A stretch of DNA of 64,000 nt from Halorubrum yunnanense (GTDB lineage Archaea > Halobacteriota > Halobacteria > Halobacteriales > Haloferacaceae). The notes under the pieces are model-generated. The model was not told where the DNA came from. It made no database searches and was given only the letters and a program-made list of their open reading frames with translations. This document shows, piece after piece, positions 51,246-60,181 of the stretch (position 1 is its first letter; the number at the start of each line of letters is the position of its first letter). The stretch spans positions 109,872 to 173,871 of the forward strand of contig NZ_JAODIX010000030.1 of assembly GCF_026586675.1 (NCBI RefSeq). Direction: 5' to 3'. Made by a program: the position numbers and the translations under genes.

Positions 51246-51934
51246 CGAGCACCGTACTCGACGTGACGGTCCTCCTCCTCTGTGTGTCCGCGAGCGTCGT
51301 CGCGCTCGGCGGCGTCGGCGACGACGTCGGAGCGCGGGGGCCGACCGCCGGCGAGGCGGCCGACCGACTGGTGACCGAGACGGTGACCGTGCGGTACCGC
51401 GCGCCGGAGGCGGCGAACGAAACCCGGACGGTACACGCGACCCGCGCGGAGTTGCTCGCGCTGCTCGTCGCTGACGCCGGGGGAGTACACGGGGAACGTG
51501 GCGCCGTCCGAAGCCCCGACGACGCGGACCGGAACAGGTTCGAATCGCGGGCGACGGCGGCGGTCGCGGCGGGGATCGACGAGCGGACGCGGATCGACGC
51601 AACGGTCCCGACGGCCGCGAACTGGGAGGGCGAGACCGCGGGGTCGATAGCCGACCGGGACGGAGCGAGTCGACGCGGGGGCCGACGGACGGTCCGCCCG
51701 AGAATCGCGCTGGATGCGCCGAACGCGCGGGTATCCCCTCAGCGTGGCGCCCCAGACGGCGGCTCACGGCGAGGGAGAGCGGACGGGTCAGTGGTGACCG
51801 GAGACGCGAGGACGGTCACCGTCGGCGAGGAACCCCCTCGGAACGCCGACGTCACGACGGCGGTCATCGCGCATCCGGCGGCGGGCGAGACCGAGACGGA
51901 CGGCCCGGTCCGCATCGTCGTGAGGAGGTGGTGA
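51242..51934 (+). CDS. Pilin-like protein (DUF7284-like)
   Basis: A 230-residue protein from a GTG coupled to the upstream stop. The short leader TSTVLD leads directly into a membrane helix (about 6-24, VTVLLLCVSASVVALGGV), then an alternating alpha/beta soluble domain and a disordered Arg/Gly-rich loop (about 130-175) before VTTAVIAHPAAGETETDGPVRIVV. It has no cleavage motif of the KGQ type. It is part of a tightly packed set of four pilin-like genes. Confidence 0.7.
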   Translation: MTSTVLDVTVLLLCVSASVVALGGVGDDVGARGPTAGEAADRLVTETVTVRYRAPEAANETRTVHATRAELLALLVADAGGVHGERGAVRSPDDADRNRFESRATAAVAAGIDERTRIDATVPTAANWEGETAGSIADRDGASRRGGRRTVRPRIALDAPNARVSPQRGAPDGGSRRGRADGSVVTGDARTVTVGEEPPRNADVTTAVIAHPAAGETETDGPVRIVVRRW

Positions 51935-51936
51935 AC

Positions 51937-54900
51937 GTGCGGAGGCGAGTCGGAAGCGACGCGGACACACAGAGGGGAAGAAGTGAGAGAAGCGGACGAC
52001 GCTTCACCGTTGACGAGCGGGCGCGCGTTCCCTTCGCACTGATCGGGGTGCTGCTCCTGGTGACGAGCACGACGTACGCGGCAGGGGTCGCGGATCAGGG
52101 CCTTGTCGGCGAGGATCGGAGCGTCGAGCGGGCCGTCGAGCGCGTCGACGCGGACGCCACCGCCGCGCTGCGCGCCGCAGCGCGTGAGGCGGCGCACGAC
52201 GCCGCGCGCGAGCCGGTGACGCGGGCGCCCGAGGGCGAGACCGGGGTCGAGGCGGTACGCGAGGGGTCGGCCTTCGCGGACGCGTTTCGGATCCGACTCG
52301 CGGTGGCCGGCGGAGACGCGCTCTCCGCCGTCGACGCCGAGGTCGGATCGGTGACGGCGACAGCGTCGCTGCCCGCGGTTGAGGAGCGGCATGACCTCGC
52401 CGCGGCCCGCGACCGCGTCCGCGTCGATCCGGCGGCGAACGGGACGGCGACGCGCGTGACTTTCGAGGGGGTCACGACGACCGCGACCCGGGACGGGCGA
52501 ACGGTCGTGAACCGCACCCAAACGAGGACCGTCGTGGTGGCCGTGCCGACGTTCGCCGCACACGATCGGACGGAGCGGTTCGAGGAGCGGCTCGACAGGG
52601 GTCCCGCCGAGGGGCCGGGGCTCGGCCGACAGCTCACCGCGAGCCTCTACCCGATGACCTGGGCGCGCGGCTACGCCCAGTACGCCGGAGCGCCGGTTGA
52701 GAACGTCCTCGCAAACCGACACGTGGAGCTGTCGACGAACGCGGGGCTCGTCCGGACCCAGCGGGCGGTCTTCGGGACGAGCGATCCGGACGCCCGCGGC
52801 GGAGTAGCGCGAGCGACGGCACGGACCGGGGCGACAGACCTTCTCGCGCCCACTGGGCTCAAGGAGGGCTCGTGGACCGACGCGGTACTCGGGGCGCCGA
52901 CGCCGACCGGAACCGGTGGGGCCGCGACGGGATCGGACGCCGGGGGGGACTCAGACGGGGAAGCGACCGAAGACGCCGCGTTCGATCCGGAGACCGACCG
53001 GACCAACGAGGAGACGTCGGTCCCCATCGGGCACGCCGCGGACGTCGGAGCGGCGCGCGTTCACGAGGACCTCGACGAGGTGATCGGCGGCTCGTACCGG
53101 GTTGAGGCCGAAGTGGAGACCGCGACGACACAGGTCGCCGACGGCGGGCGACTCACACCCCCTGCTCCGGACGGCTCGGCGGCCGGCGAGTGGGAGCGTG
53201 TGGACGTGTCGCGGTCAGAGCGTCTGACCGGTGTCTCGGGGAGCGACGTGCCGAAAGGGGTCCCGGCGGGAACCGTCCATCCCGGCGAGCCGGTCCCGTT
53301 CGGTGACGTGAGCCGCGAGGTGGCGGTCGAACGAACCGCCACCGCGACGTGGGGGCGGGAGGTCGTGGAGCGGGGGCCGAACGGAACCGTCGTCGATCGG
53401 ACCGTTCACCGGACGACGACGGGCGACGAAGCGACCGATCGCTACCGGGTCCGCGTCTCGGTGACGGGGCGACACGCGCCCAGCGACAACGCGCCGGACC
53501 GCCCGGCTGCGACGTTCGGAGCGGGGAGCGCAGACGCGGTCACGGACCTGCGAGAGACACCCGAGACGGCCCGCTCGGAGCTCGGCGTCGACACGGGGAC
53601 CGGCGTGGACCGACTCGCTCGAAACGCCGTCCGAAGCGGCGACGTCAGCGACTCGGCGGTCGTCTACGGGTCGCCGTCGGACGTCGGACGGGACCGCGTG
53701 GCGGCGGACGTCGCTGCGCTCTCCGCCGAGGTCCGAGAGTTCGAGACGGATGCGTCAATGGAGGCGGCGGCGGTCGGCGAGGCGGAGCCGTACGCAGACC
53801 TCGCGGATGCGGTCCGGGACCGCCGCGCGGCGCTCGTCGACGCCCCGGGGACGTACGACGGCGCGACCGATCGGGCGCGGGTCGCTGCGCGCGCGGCGTA
53901 CGTCGACGCCGTCGTCACAGAGTTGGAAGCCGCCGCCGAGGACCGCGAGACGGCAACGACCGGGTTCCTCGGCCGGGTGAAGGGCGCCTTCGGCGGTCCG
54001 TCGGTCGGCGAGGCGATCGCCGCTCGCGAGGCCGCGAAGGATCCGGGCACCTACGCGGTGGCCGGCGACGGTCCCGGCGGAGCGGTGACGTTCTCGCCGC
54101 GAGGGTCACCGGGATACCTGCCTCGGACGGCGGTCGACGGCGAACGAACTGGGGACCCGAACGCGACCTCGACGCGGCCCCTCGCCGTCCGCAACGTGAA
54201 CTACGCCACCGTCCCGTACGGGGAACTGTCGAGCGGGATCGTAGACCGGATTCTCGGGGCGGGTGATACGGTCCGGATCGGCACCGCCGGGCGCGCGCTC
54301 CTGCTTGCCGACGAGGCGCTGACCGCGGGCGGCGACCCGGACCTCCGCAGCGACCGAGACGCGCTCGCGGATCGGGTGGAAGGGTCGCTGCGCGCCGTCG
54401 ACCGCGACCTCGGAGGCGTGCTGCGGGACCGGACTTCGCTCTCGCGCGAGGCGCGGCGCGACGCGATCCGCGAGGCCGCCACGTCCTACAGTTCGACGGG
54501 CGACCGAGCGGCCGCGGTCGGTACCGGCGAGTACGCCGAGCGAGTCGCCGCCGAGGCCGCGGCCGCCGGAACGCTCTCGACCGCGGCGGAGGCGTCGCTG
54601 GCCGCGCGGCTCCGCGTCGCGACCCGGCGGGCGGCCGATCGAGACAGCGCTCGAGTCCCGACGCGGATCGTCGAGCCGCCGACGGAGGGGGCCCGGCTCC
54701 TGCTCAGAGACCGGATGGAGAAGGCGGTCGAGGAGGAGGCCGCACGGGCGGGCGAGACTGCGACCAGAGAGCTGGGCGAGCGGGCGGCAAACGAGCTGGG
54801 CGAGGAGTGGTCGCTGAAGCCCGCCCGGAGCGTCGGCGCGGGGCTACCCGTCGCTCCGGTTCCCGGCTACTGGGTGACGACGGTGAACGCCTGGCGCGTG

Positions 54901-55203
54901 CAGGTCCGCGGGGAGTACCCACGGTTCGCACTGCGCGCCGACGTCGGCACCCCGGAGAAACCGTTCGAGTACGTCCGACGGGAGGGCGACGTGACCCTCG
55001 ACATCGGCGAGGAAACCGTGCGGCTCGGGGCGACGGAACCCGTCCGGTTCGAGACGGAGACCGTCGTCGCGGTCGCGGTTCCGGCCGGTCCGCCGGGCGT
55101 CGGAGACGTCGACGGCGTCCGCGACGAGACCTCCCCTGGGTGGCCGTGTCCGGGGCCGCCGGAAGCGTCGAGCGGAGGGGACGCGGGCTGCGCGGCGCGG
55201 TGA
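51937..55203 (+). CDS. Giant pilin-like surface protein of the cluster (DUF7286-like)
   Basis: About 1088 residues, the largest product in the window. One N-terminal membrane helix (near 28-50, RVPFALIGVLLLVTSTTYA) follows a charged leader, and the rest appears extracytoplasmic: repeated Ala/Asp/Glu/Arg helices, a Thr/Gly-rich linker near 320-360, and a C-terminal beta region with YWVTTVNAWRVQVRGEYPRF. A Shine-Dalgarno-like GGAGGTG (51924-51930) six bases before the GTG at 51937 supports that start; GTGs at 51928 and 51931 are alternatives. It may be an adhesin or tip protein of the pilus; function is inferred only from context. Confidence 0.75.
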   Translation: MRRRVGSDADTQRGRSERSGRRFTVDERARVPFALIGVLLLVTSTTYAAGVADQGLVGEDRSVERAVERVDADATAALRAAAREAAHDAAREPVTRAPEGETGVEAVREGSAFADAFRIRLAVAGGDALSAVDAEVGSVTATASLPAVEERHDLAAARDRVRVDPAANGTATRVTFEGVTTTATRDGRTVVNRTQTRTVVVAVPTFAAHDRTERFEERLDRGPAEGPGLGRQLTASLYPMTWARGYAQYAGAPVENVLANRHVELSTNAGLVRTQRAVFGTSDPDARGGVARATARTGATDLLAPTGLKEGSWTDAVLGAPTPTGTGGAATGSDAGGDSDGEATEDAAFDPETDRTNEETSVPIGHAADVGAARVHEDLDEVIGGSYRVEAEVETATTQVADGGRLTPPAPDGSAAGEWERVDVSRSERLTGVSGSDVPKGVPAGTVHPGEPVPFGDVSREVAVERTATATWGREVVERGPNGTVVDRTVHRTTTGDEATDRYRVRVSVTGRHAPSDNAPDRPAATFGAGSADAVTDLRETPETARSELGVDTGTGVDRLARNAVRSGDVSDSAVVYGSPSDVGRDRVAADVAALSAEVREFETDASMEAAAVGEAEPYADLADAVRDRRAALVDAPGTYDGATDRARVAARAAYVDAVVTELEAAAEDRETATTGFLGRVKGAFGGPSVGEAIAAREAAKDPGTYAVAGDGPGGAVTFSPRGSPGYLPRTAVDGERTGDPNATSTRPLAVRNVNYATVPYGELSSGIVDRILGAGDTVRIGTAGRALLLADEALTAGGDPDLRSDRDALADRVEGSLRAVDRDLGGVLRDRTSLSREARRDAIREAATSYSSTGDRAAAVGTGEYAERVAAEAAAAGTLSTAAEASLAARLRVATRRAADRDSARVPTRIVEPPTEGARLLLRDRMEKAVEEEAARAGETATRELGERAANELGEEWSLKPARSVGAGLPVAPVPGYWVTTVNAWRVQVRGEYPRFALRADVGTPEKPFEYVRREGDVTLDIGEETVRLGATEPVRFETETVVAVAVPAGPPGVGDVDGVRDETSPGWPCPGPPEASSGGDAGCAAR

Positions 55204-55245
55204 ATCGACCGCAGCCGTTTTGAGAGACCGCGACCGAGAGCGACC

Positions 55246-55707
55246 ATGTTTCACGAGGTTGTCGAAGACGGGGCCGCCGGCGCCGGGGGGACCCCCGACG
55301 CCGACACTAACGGGGTGACCGCGACCGCGCTGCTCGCGGCGTTCGAGAGGCTGCTGAGCGAAGCGGTGACCGAGGCCGGCCGGGGGCGCGTCGGCGACGA
55401 GACCGGCGTCAGCGAGGCGGCGATCGAGGCGGCCGCCGAGGGCGACGCCGCGGAACTCAGCCTCACTGACGGGGCGGCGATAGTCGCCGTGACCGCCGAC
55501 CGCGACACCGACGCGATCGTCGCGGAGCTGCGCGATCACCTGCTGATGGGGATGGCGACGGCAGTGCTGGACGTCGACACCCTGGCGGCGGCGATCGACG
55601 CGGATCTCACCGGGCAGGAGGTCCAGCAGGCCCTCGAGGGACGCGCCGGGATAACGCTGGGACAGCTCGCGGAGGTCATGGCGGTCATCGAGCGCCGCAA
55701 GCGATGA
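55246..55707 (+). CDS. DUF5791 family protein
   Basis: A 153-residue acidic helical protein (MFHEVVEDGAAGAG start; VTATALLAAFERLLSEAV; GVSEAAIEAAAEGD; IVAELRDHLLMGMATAVLDVDTLAAAI; LEGRAGITLGQLAEVMAVIERRKR). The C-terminal half resembles a small helical DNA- or protein-binding domain, but the family is only known as a haloarchaeal DUF. It overlaps the next gene by 4 bp (ATGA), so it is co-translated with the epimerase. Confidence 0.75.
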   Translation: MFHEVVEDGAAGAGGTPDADTNGVTATALLAAFERLLSEAVTEAGRGRVGDETGVSEAAIEAAAEGDAAELSLTDGAAIVAVTADRDTDAIVAELRDHLLMGMATAVLDVDTLAAAIDADLTGQEVQQALEGRAGITLGQLAEVMAVIERRKR

Positions 55708-56624
55708 GGGTCGTCGTCGTCGGCTGCGGCTACGTCGGGCTCGAACTCGCGACACAGCTCGGCGAGCGTCGCCACGCGGTGACGGGCGTGCGCCGGTCGG
55801 ACGCCGGTCTCGACGCTATCGAGAGGGTCGAAGAGGGTATCGACGGTGACGGGGTCGTCGACGCGGTGCGCGCGGACGCAACCGACCCGTCGTCGCTCGA
55901 TGCGCTGCCCGACGCGGACGCCGTCGTCTTCGCGGTCAGCTCCGGCGGCCGCGGCGCCGAGGCGGCTCGCGAGGTGTACGTCGACGGGCTCCGAAATGTG
56001 ATCGAGGCGTACGCCGGGCGGCCGTCGCCGCCCGATCGGCTCGTCTACACCTCCTCGACGGGGGTGTACGGCGACCACGACGGCACGTGGGTCGGCGAGG
56101 AGACGCCGATCGACCCCACCACGGAGAAGACGGGGGTCCTCGCAGAGGCAGAACGGATCGCGCTGGAGGCGGCCGGCGACGCCGGGATCGACGGGACCGT
56201 CGCTCGGTTCGCGGGACTGTACGGACCGGGCCGATACCGGCTCAACCGATATCTCGACGGCCCCGTCACTGGGGGGTACCTCAACATGGTCCACCGTGAC
56301 GACGCCGCGGGAGCGGTCCGGTACCTCCTCGAGACGGATTGCGCCCGCGGCGAGCCGGTCGTGGTCGTGGACGACGAGCCCGTCGACAAGCACGCCTTCG
56401 CCGACTGGCTCGCGGACGAGTGCGGCGTGTCGCGGCCGGAGAAGCGGGCGAAGGACGAGCGAATCGCGGCCGGCGACCTCTCCGCGGCGGCCGAACGGCG
56501 GGTCCGCACGAGCAAGCGCTGTTCGAACGACCAGCTGCGTGCGCTCGGTTACGAGTTCGCCTACCCGACCTTCCGCGAGGGGTACCGCGACGCGGTCCGG
56601 TCGTTCCGGGCGGCCGAGGAGTGA
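55704..56624 (+). CDS. NAD(P)-dependent SDR-family epimerase/reductase
   Basis: A 306-residue extended short-chain dehydrogenase. The dinucleotide site VVVGCGYVGLELA (GxGxxG) is at residues 5-17; VFAVSSGG, RLVYTSSTGVYGDHDGTW contains the Ser and Tyr-Gly of the active site, and the C-terminal part (VHRDDAAGAVRYLLE, VVDDEPVDKHAF) is typical of YeeZ-like members. The usual YxxxK is altered here (TTEKTGVLAEAE), so catalytic competence is uncertain. Substrate is unknown. It is co-translated with DUF5791. Confidence 0.83.
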   Translation: MRVVVVGCGYVGLELATQLGERRHAVTGVRRSDAGLDAIERVEEGIDGDGVVDAVRADATDPSSLDALPDADAVVFAVSSGGRGAEAAREVYVDGLRNVIEAYAGRPSPPDRLVYTSSTGVYGDHDGTWVGEETPIDPTTEKTGVLAEAERIALEAAGDAGIDGTVARFAGLYGPGRYRLNRYLDGPVTGGYLNMVHRDDAAGAVRYLLETDCARGEPVVVVDDEPVDKHAFADWLADECGVSRPEKRAKDERIAAGDLSAAAERRVRTSKRCSNDQLRALGYEFAYPTFREGYRDAVRSFRAAEE

Positions 56625-56705
56625 GCTCGGCCCTCGCCCCCGTCGTCGTCTGTCGGTCGGAACAGTAACGAACCTTCATGTGTGGGGAGAGAGTGGCGGA
56701 GACAC

Positions 56706-57881
56706 ATGTGGAACCAGATCGCGGCCGACGAGCGCTTCTCACAGGCGGAGGCGCTCGCGCGGGAGAACCCGGAGCTAGCGGCGCTCGCGGTCGCCGTCGT
56801 GCTCGTCGCGATCACCAGTGGCTACCTGTTGTTCCGGGCCCGCTGGACGTCGGGAGTTCGGTTCCGGCGGCTGCTCGCCGAACAGGACGAAATCACGGTG
56901 CTGATGCACCCGAACCCCGACCCGGACGCGATGTCGGCCGCCCTCGGCGTCGCGTCGCTCGCGTCGCAGGTCGACGTCGACGCGACGGTGCAGTACCCCG
57001 GCCAGATCCGCCACCAGGAGAACCGCGCGTTCCGGACGGTGCTCGATCTGGACCTGGAGCCGATCGAACACGTGAGCGAGCTCGCCGCGGAGTCCGTCGT
57101 GCTGGTCGATCACAACGAGCCGCGGGGGTTCGCCGGCGCGGACGGCGTACTCCCTGTGGCGGTCGTCGACCACCACCCCGGCGACGGCGCCGGAGAGCGG
57201 TTCACCGACGTCCGGACCGACTACGGCGCGACCGCGTCCGTCATCGCCGAGTACTTCAAGCAGAACGACGCGACCCCGGTCCCGCCGGACAAGCACGCGA
57301 GCGAGACCAACAGCGACCTCACGCTTCCAACGGACACCGCGACCGGGCTGCTGTACGGCATTCTCTCCGACACCAAACACCTCACGGTCGGCGCGAGCGA
57401 GCCGGACTTCGCGGCCGCCGCGTACGTGTATCCCGGCGTGGATCAGGACCGCCTCGACCGCATCGCCAACCCCGCGGTCGACGCGGAGGTGCTGGAGGTG
57501 AAGGCGCGGGCCATCGCCGGCCGTCGCGTCGAAGGGTCGTTCGCCGTGGCCGACGTCGGCGGCGTGAACAACGTGGACGCGATCCCCCAAGCCGCGGACG
57601 AGCTGATCCAGCTCGAGGGAGTCAGCGCCGTCGTGGTGGTCGGGGAGCGTGACGAGACGGTCCACCTCTCGGGGCGCTCCCGGGACGACCGGGTCCACAT
57701 GGGCAACGCGATCAACGCGGTGCTCGCGGACTTCGAGAACGGAAACGGCGGCGGCCACTCCCGGATGGGCGGGGGGACCGTCACGCCGAAGATCGATCCG
57801 ACCAGCGACGCGGACCCGGAGACGATCGACCGAGACCAGCTCGCCGACGCGCTGTTTCGAGCGATGGCCGGCGACGTGTGA
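56706..57881 (+). CDS. Membrane-anchored DHH-DHHA1 phosphoesterase
   Basis: A 391-residue protein. A membrane helix (about 25-46, LAALAVAVVLVAITSGYLLF) is followed by a cytosolic DHH domain with the metal motifs HPNPDPDA near 75-82, VLVDHNEP and VDHHPGD (the DHH signature), and a C-terminal DHHA1 domain with GNAINAV and GGGHSRMGGGTV. All metal ligands are present. DHH-DHHA1 enzymes degrade nanoRNA or cyclic dinucleotides; a membrane anchor is reminiscent of GdpP-type c-di-AMP phosphodiesterases. The role here is inference. An in-frame start at 56682 is less likely because the helix then shifts. Confidence 0.85.
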   Translation: MWNQIAADERFSQAEALARENPELAALAVAVVLVAITSGYLLFRARWTSGVRFRRLLAEQDEITVLMHPNPDPDAMSAALGVASLASQVDVDATVQYPGQIRHQENRAFRTVLDLDLEPIEHVSELAAESVVLVDHNEPRGFAGADGVLPVAVVDHHPGDGAGERFTDVRTDYGATASVIAEYFKQNDATPVPPDKHASETNSDLTLPTDTATGLLYGILSDTKHLTVGASEPDFAAAAYVYPGVDQDRLDRIANPAVDAEVLEVKARAIAGRRVEGSFAVADVGGVNNVDAIPQAADELIQLEGVSAVVVVGERDETVHLSGRSRDDRVHMGNAINAVLADFENGNGGGHSRMGGGTVTPKIDPTSDADPETIDRDQLADALFRAMAGDV

Positions 57882-57921
57882 GCGTCGGGGGATCACGGAC
57901 CACCCGACTCCGATGGCACTT

Positions 57922-57929
57922 TTTAATTA
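57922..57929 (+). promoter_or_regulatory. BoxA of the 43-residue membrane protein
   Basis: TTTAATTA 22-29 bp upstream of the ATG at 57951, supporting an independent leaderless mRNA. Confidence 0.55.
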
Positions 57930-57950
57930 CCGGGCCGCGGAGTGGACCGT

Positions 57951-58082
57951 ATGGATCTCGAACTCCCGACCGACGACGGCTGGGGCGCGCTCGCCGGCGT
58001 CGGCCTCGGCTACGCGCTCGCGACCGGACTGGTGTTCCTCCTGCTGTTCGTGGTCCCGTACCTGATCGTGCGGGGGCTGTAA
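57951..58082 (+). CDS. Single-pass membrane microprotein (43 residues)
   Basis: A 43-residue protein: MDLELPTDDGWGALAGVGL, then a membrane helix (about 18-40) ending VVPYLIVRGL. The BoxA at leaderless distance is the main evidence of expression. It is convergent with pan and downstream of the DHH gene. Function is unknown. Confidence 0.62.
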   Translation: MDLELPTDDGWGALAGVGLGYALATGLVFLLLFVVPYLIVRGL

Positions 58083-58116
58083 CTGCCAGAAAAGCGGCCG
58101 GACGTCGAAGGGCCCG

Positions 58117-59334
58117 TCAGGCGAACGCGAGTGAGTCGTCGGCGCTGCCGTCGTCGTCCTGCTGGAGCTTCTCGTGGGCCTCGAGGAAGTCCTGGAGCGT
58201 GACCTCGGTGCGGTCGTCGCGGATGGCGAACATCCCGGCCTCCGTGCAGATGGCCTTGATGTCGGCGCCGGACGCGTCCGGACTCATCTCGGCGAGCTCG
58301 TCGAAGTCGATGTCGCCCGCGAGGTTCATCTTTCGGGTGTGGATCTGGAAGATGATCTCTCGGCCCTCGGTGTTCGGCTTAGGCACCTCGATGAGGCGGT
58401 CGAACCGGCCGGGGCGGAGGATCGCGGGGTCGAGCATGTCGAAGCGATTGGTCGCGGCGATGATCCGGACCTCGCCGCGCTCGTCGAAGCCGTCCATCTC
58501 GGAGAGCAGCTGCATCATCGTCCGCTGGACCTCGGCGTCGCCCGAGGTCTTCGAGTCCGTCCGCTTCGAGGCGATCGCGTCGATCTCGTCGATGAAGAGG
58601 ACGGCGGGCTGGTTGTCTCGGGCGACCTCGAACAGGTCCCGGACGAGCTTCGCGCCCTCGCCGATGAACTTGTGGACGAGCTCGGAGCCGGCCATCTTGA
58701 TGAACGTCGCGTCCGTCTCGTTGGCGACGGCCTTGGCGAGCATCGTCTTCCCGGTCCCCGGCGGCCCGTACAGCAGGACGCCGCTCGGCGGCGTGATCCC
58801 GACGTCCTCGAACATGTCGGGGTGTTCGAGCGGCATCTCGACGGTCTCACGGACCTCCTGCATCTGGTCTTCGAGCCCGCCGATGTCGGCGTACGTGACG
58901 TCCGGCGAGTGCTCGACCTGCATCACGCGGGCGCGCACGTCGGTCTCCTTCTCCAGTTTCTTCACGACGGACAGAGAGTTGTTGACCGCGACCCGGTCGT
59001 CGGGGTCGAGTTTCTCGCGCATCTCGGCGGTGACCTCCGTGAGCGCCTCCTGGTTGTTGCCGTGCTGTTTGATCACGGCCCCGTCGGGCGTGACCTCTTG
59101 GACCGTCGCCACGAACAGCGGGGACTGCTTCAGCTTCTTGTTCTCGTGGGTGAGCCGCTCGAGCTTCTGCTGGTACTTGTTGTTCTCCGCGTTCGCGTCG
59201 AGGAGCTTGTCGCGCATCTCCTCGTTCTGCGACTCCAGCACGTCGAGTTCCTCTTGGAGGGACTCGATTTTCTCCTGTCTCGACGCCGCGCCCTCGTCGT
59301 AGGGCATCTCGACGTCCTCGACGGTATCAGTCAT
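58117..59334 (-). CDS. pan: Proteasome-activating nucleotidase (AAA+ ATPase)
   Basis: Hexameric unfoldase that feeds the 20S proteasome. It has 405 residues: an N-terminal coiled coil (about 18-72, [19 protein letters not shown]), an OB domain (about 75-150), and an AAA+ module with Walker A GPPGTGKT near 189, Walker [13 protein letters not shown], and the sensor/arginine-finger region [21 protein letters not shown]. The C-terminus is ...SLAFA: the HbYX gating tripeptide is not perfect (Phe in the Tyr position). A GTG two codons upstream is in frame, but ATG at 59332-59334 is preferred. Confidence 0.95.
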   Translation of the reverse strand: MTDTVEDVEMPYDEGAASRQEKIESLQEELDVLESQNEEMRDKLLDANAENNKYQQKLERLTHENKKLKQSPLFVATVQEVTPDGAVIKQHGNNQEALTEVTAEMREKLDPDDRVAVNNSLSVVKKLEKETDVRARVMQVEHSPDVTYADIGGLEDQMQEVRETVEMPLEHPDMFEDVGITPPSGVLLYGPPGTGKTMLAKAVANETDATFIKMAGSELVHKFIGEGAKLVRDLFEVARDNQPAVLFIDEIDAIASKRTDSKTSGDAEVQRTMMQLLSEMDGFDERGEVRIIAATNRFDMLDPAILRPGRFDRLIEVPKPNTEGREIIFQIHTRKMNLAGDIDFDELAEMSPDASGADIKAICTEAGMFAIRDDRTEVTLQDFLEAHEKLQQDDDGSADDSLAFA

Positions 59335-59422
59335 TGTCACTAATAAGGCGTTTCGCGCGTAAGAGGTTTCGGGTGGGGGAGAGCCAGACGGTTCCCGCCC
59401 CGAAGTATAATGCTCATAAGTA

Positions 59423-59430
59423 ATTAAATA
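59423..59430 (+). promoter_or_regulatory. BoxA of the winged-helix regulator
   Basis: ATTAAATA in an unusually AT-rich stretch (59407-59450) about 28 bp upstream of the in-frame ATG at 59455; a second AT-rich box (59437-59445) could serve the ATG at 59476. Confidence 0.5.
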
Positions 59431-59475
59431 GGATAGTAAATATTATCTAACGGCATGAGAAATGGGAAGGTACGT

Positions 59476-59739
59476 ATGAGTACCACCGACGCCGTCGCCG
59501 CCGACGAGGACGTCACGGACCGCTGGAGCGCCGTCCGCGATCTCCCCCCGAGCGCGAAGCTCGTGGCGAAGGTCCTCGACTACAACGACACGCTGACGCA
59601 GAGCGAACTCGCCGAGGAGACGCTGCTACCGCCCCGGACCGTCAGGTACGCGCTCTCGCGGCTGGAGGAGGAGGACGTCGTCGACTCGCGGTTCTCGTTC
59701 ACCGACGCCCGGAAGCGGCTGTACACGCTCGCGGTGTAG
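59476..59739 (+). CDS. MarR-like winged-helix transcription regulator
   Basis: An 87-residue regulator, essentially one winged helix: RDLPPSAKLVAKVLDYNDTLTQSELAEETLLPPRTVRYALSRLEEEDVV, where TQSELAEETLLPPRTVRYAL is the helix-turn-helix. The wing is SRFSFTDARKRLYTL. Start choice is uncertain: the ATG at 59476 is preceded by a GGAAGGT SD-like sequence and begins MSTTDAVA like relatives, while an in-frame ATG at 59455 lies at leaderless distance from BoxA. Target is unknown; divergent from pan. Confidence 0.82.
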   Translation: MSTTDAVAADEDVTDRWSAVRDLPPSAKLVAKVLDYNDTLTQSELAEETLLPPRTVRYALSRLEEEDVVDSRFSFTDARKRLYTLAV

Positions 59740-59831
59740 GCCGGGAGGGTCGGCGAGGGAGCGCGGCCGACGAGGCCGGGACTCGCAACCGCGAGGTCTC
59801 TCCTTATCACCGATGCCGACGCAGGGAGCGC

Positions 59832-60107
59832 GTGGTCTCGACTACCGCCGTCAAACGGGCGCTGACCGCGCTGGCGACGCGCACCGACACCGCGACCCGG
59901 CCGTACGTCGCCGTGATCGACGAGGCCGAGGCCGCGCGAACCGACCTGCGACGCGCCGCCGGGTTCGTCGACTCGGTCGGACTCGACCGGCTGTCGGAGG
60001 CGGTCGCGACCGCTGAGCGCGACGGCGATGAGGCCGCGGCCGAACGGGGCCGGGCGTCGCTCGCGGCCTACCGAGCGTTCCGCGAGGCGGCGACCGACGG
60101 GGAGTGA
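59832..60107 (+). CDS. Hypothetical small helical protein
   Basis: A 91-residue protein read from a GTG: VSTTAVKRALTALATRTDTATRPYVAVIDEAEAARTDL, helical with two coiled segments, rich in Ala, Arg and Glu. No motif is recognised. It lies between the winged-helix gene and mre11, 75 bp before mre11, in the same direction. Support is the open frame length and protein-like composition on the coding strand; no family assigned. Confidence 0.55.
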   Translation: MVSTTAVKRALTALATRTDTATRPYVAVIDEAEAARTDLRRAAGFVDSVGLDRLSEAVATAERDGDEAAAERGRASLAAYRAFREAATDGE

Positions 60108-60181
60108 ACCGACCGGCCCGCAGACCACTTTCGCTCCGCCCCCGGAACCCCTAAACCCGATACCGGCCAACACCCGGACAG

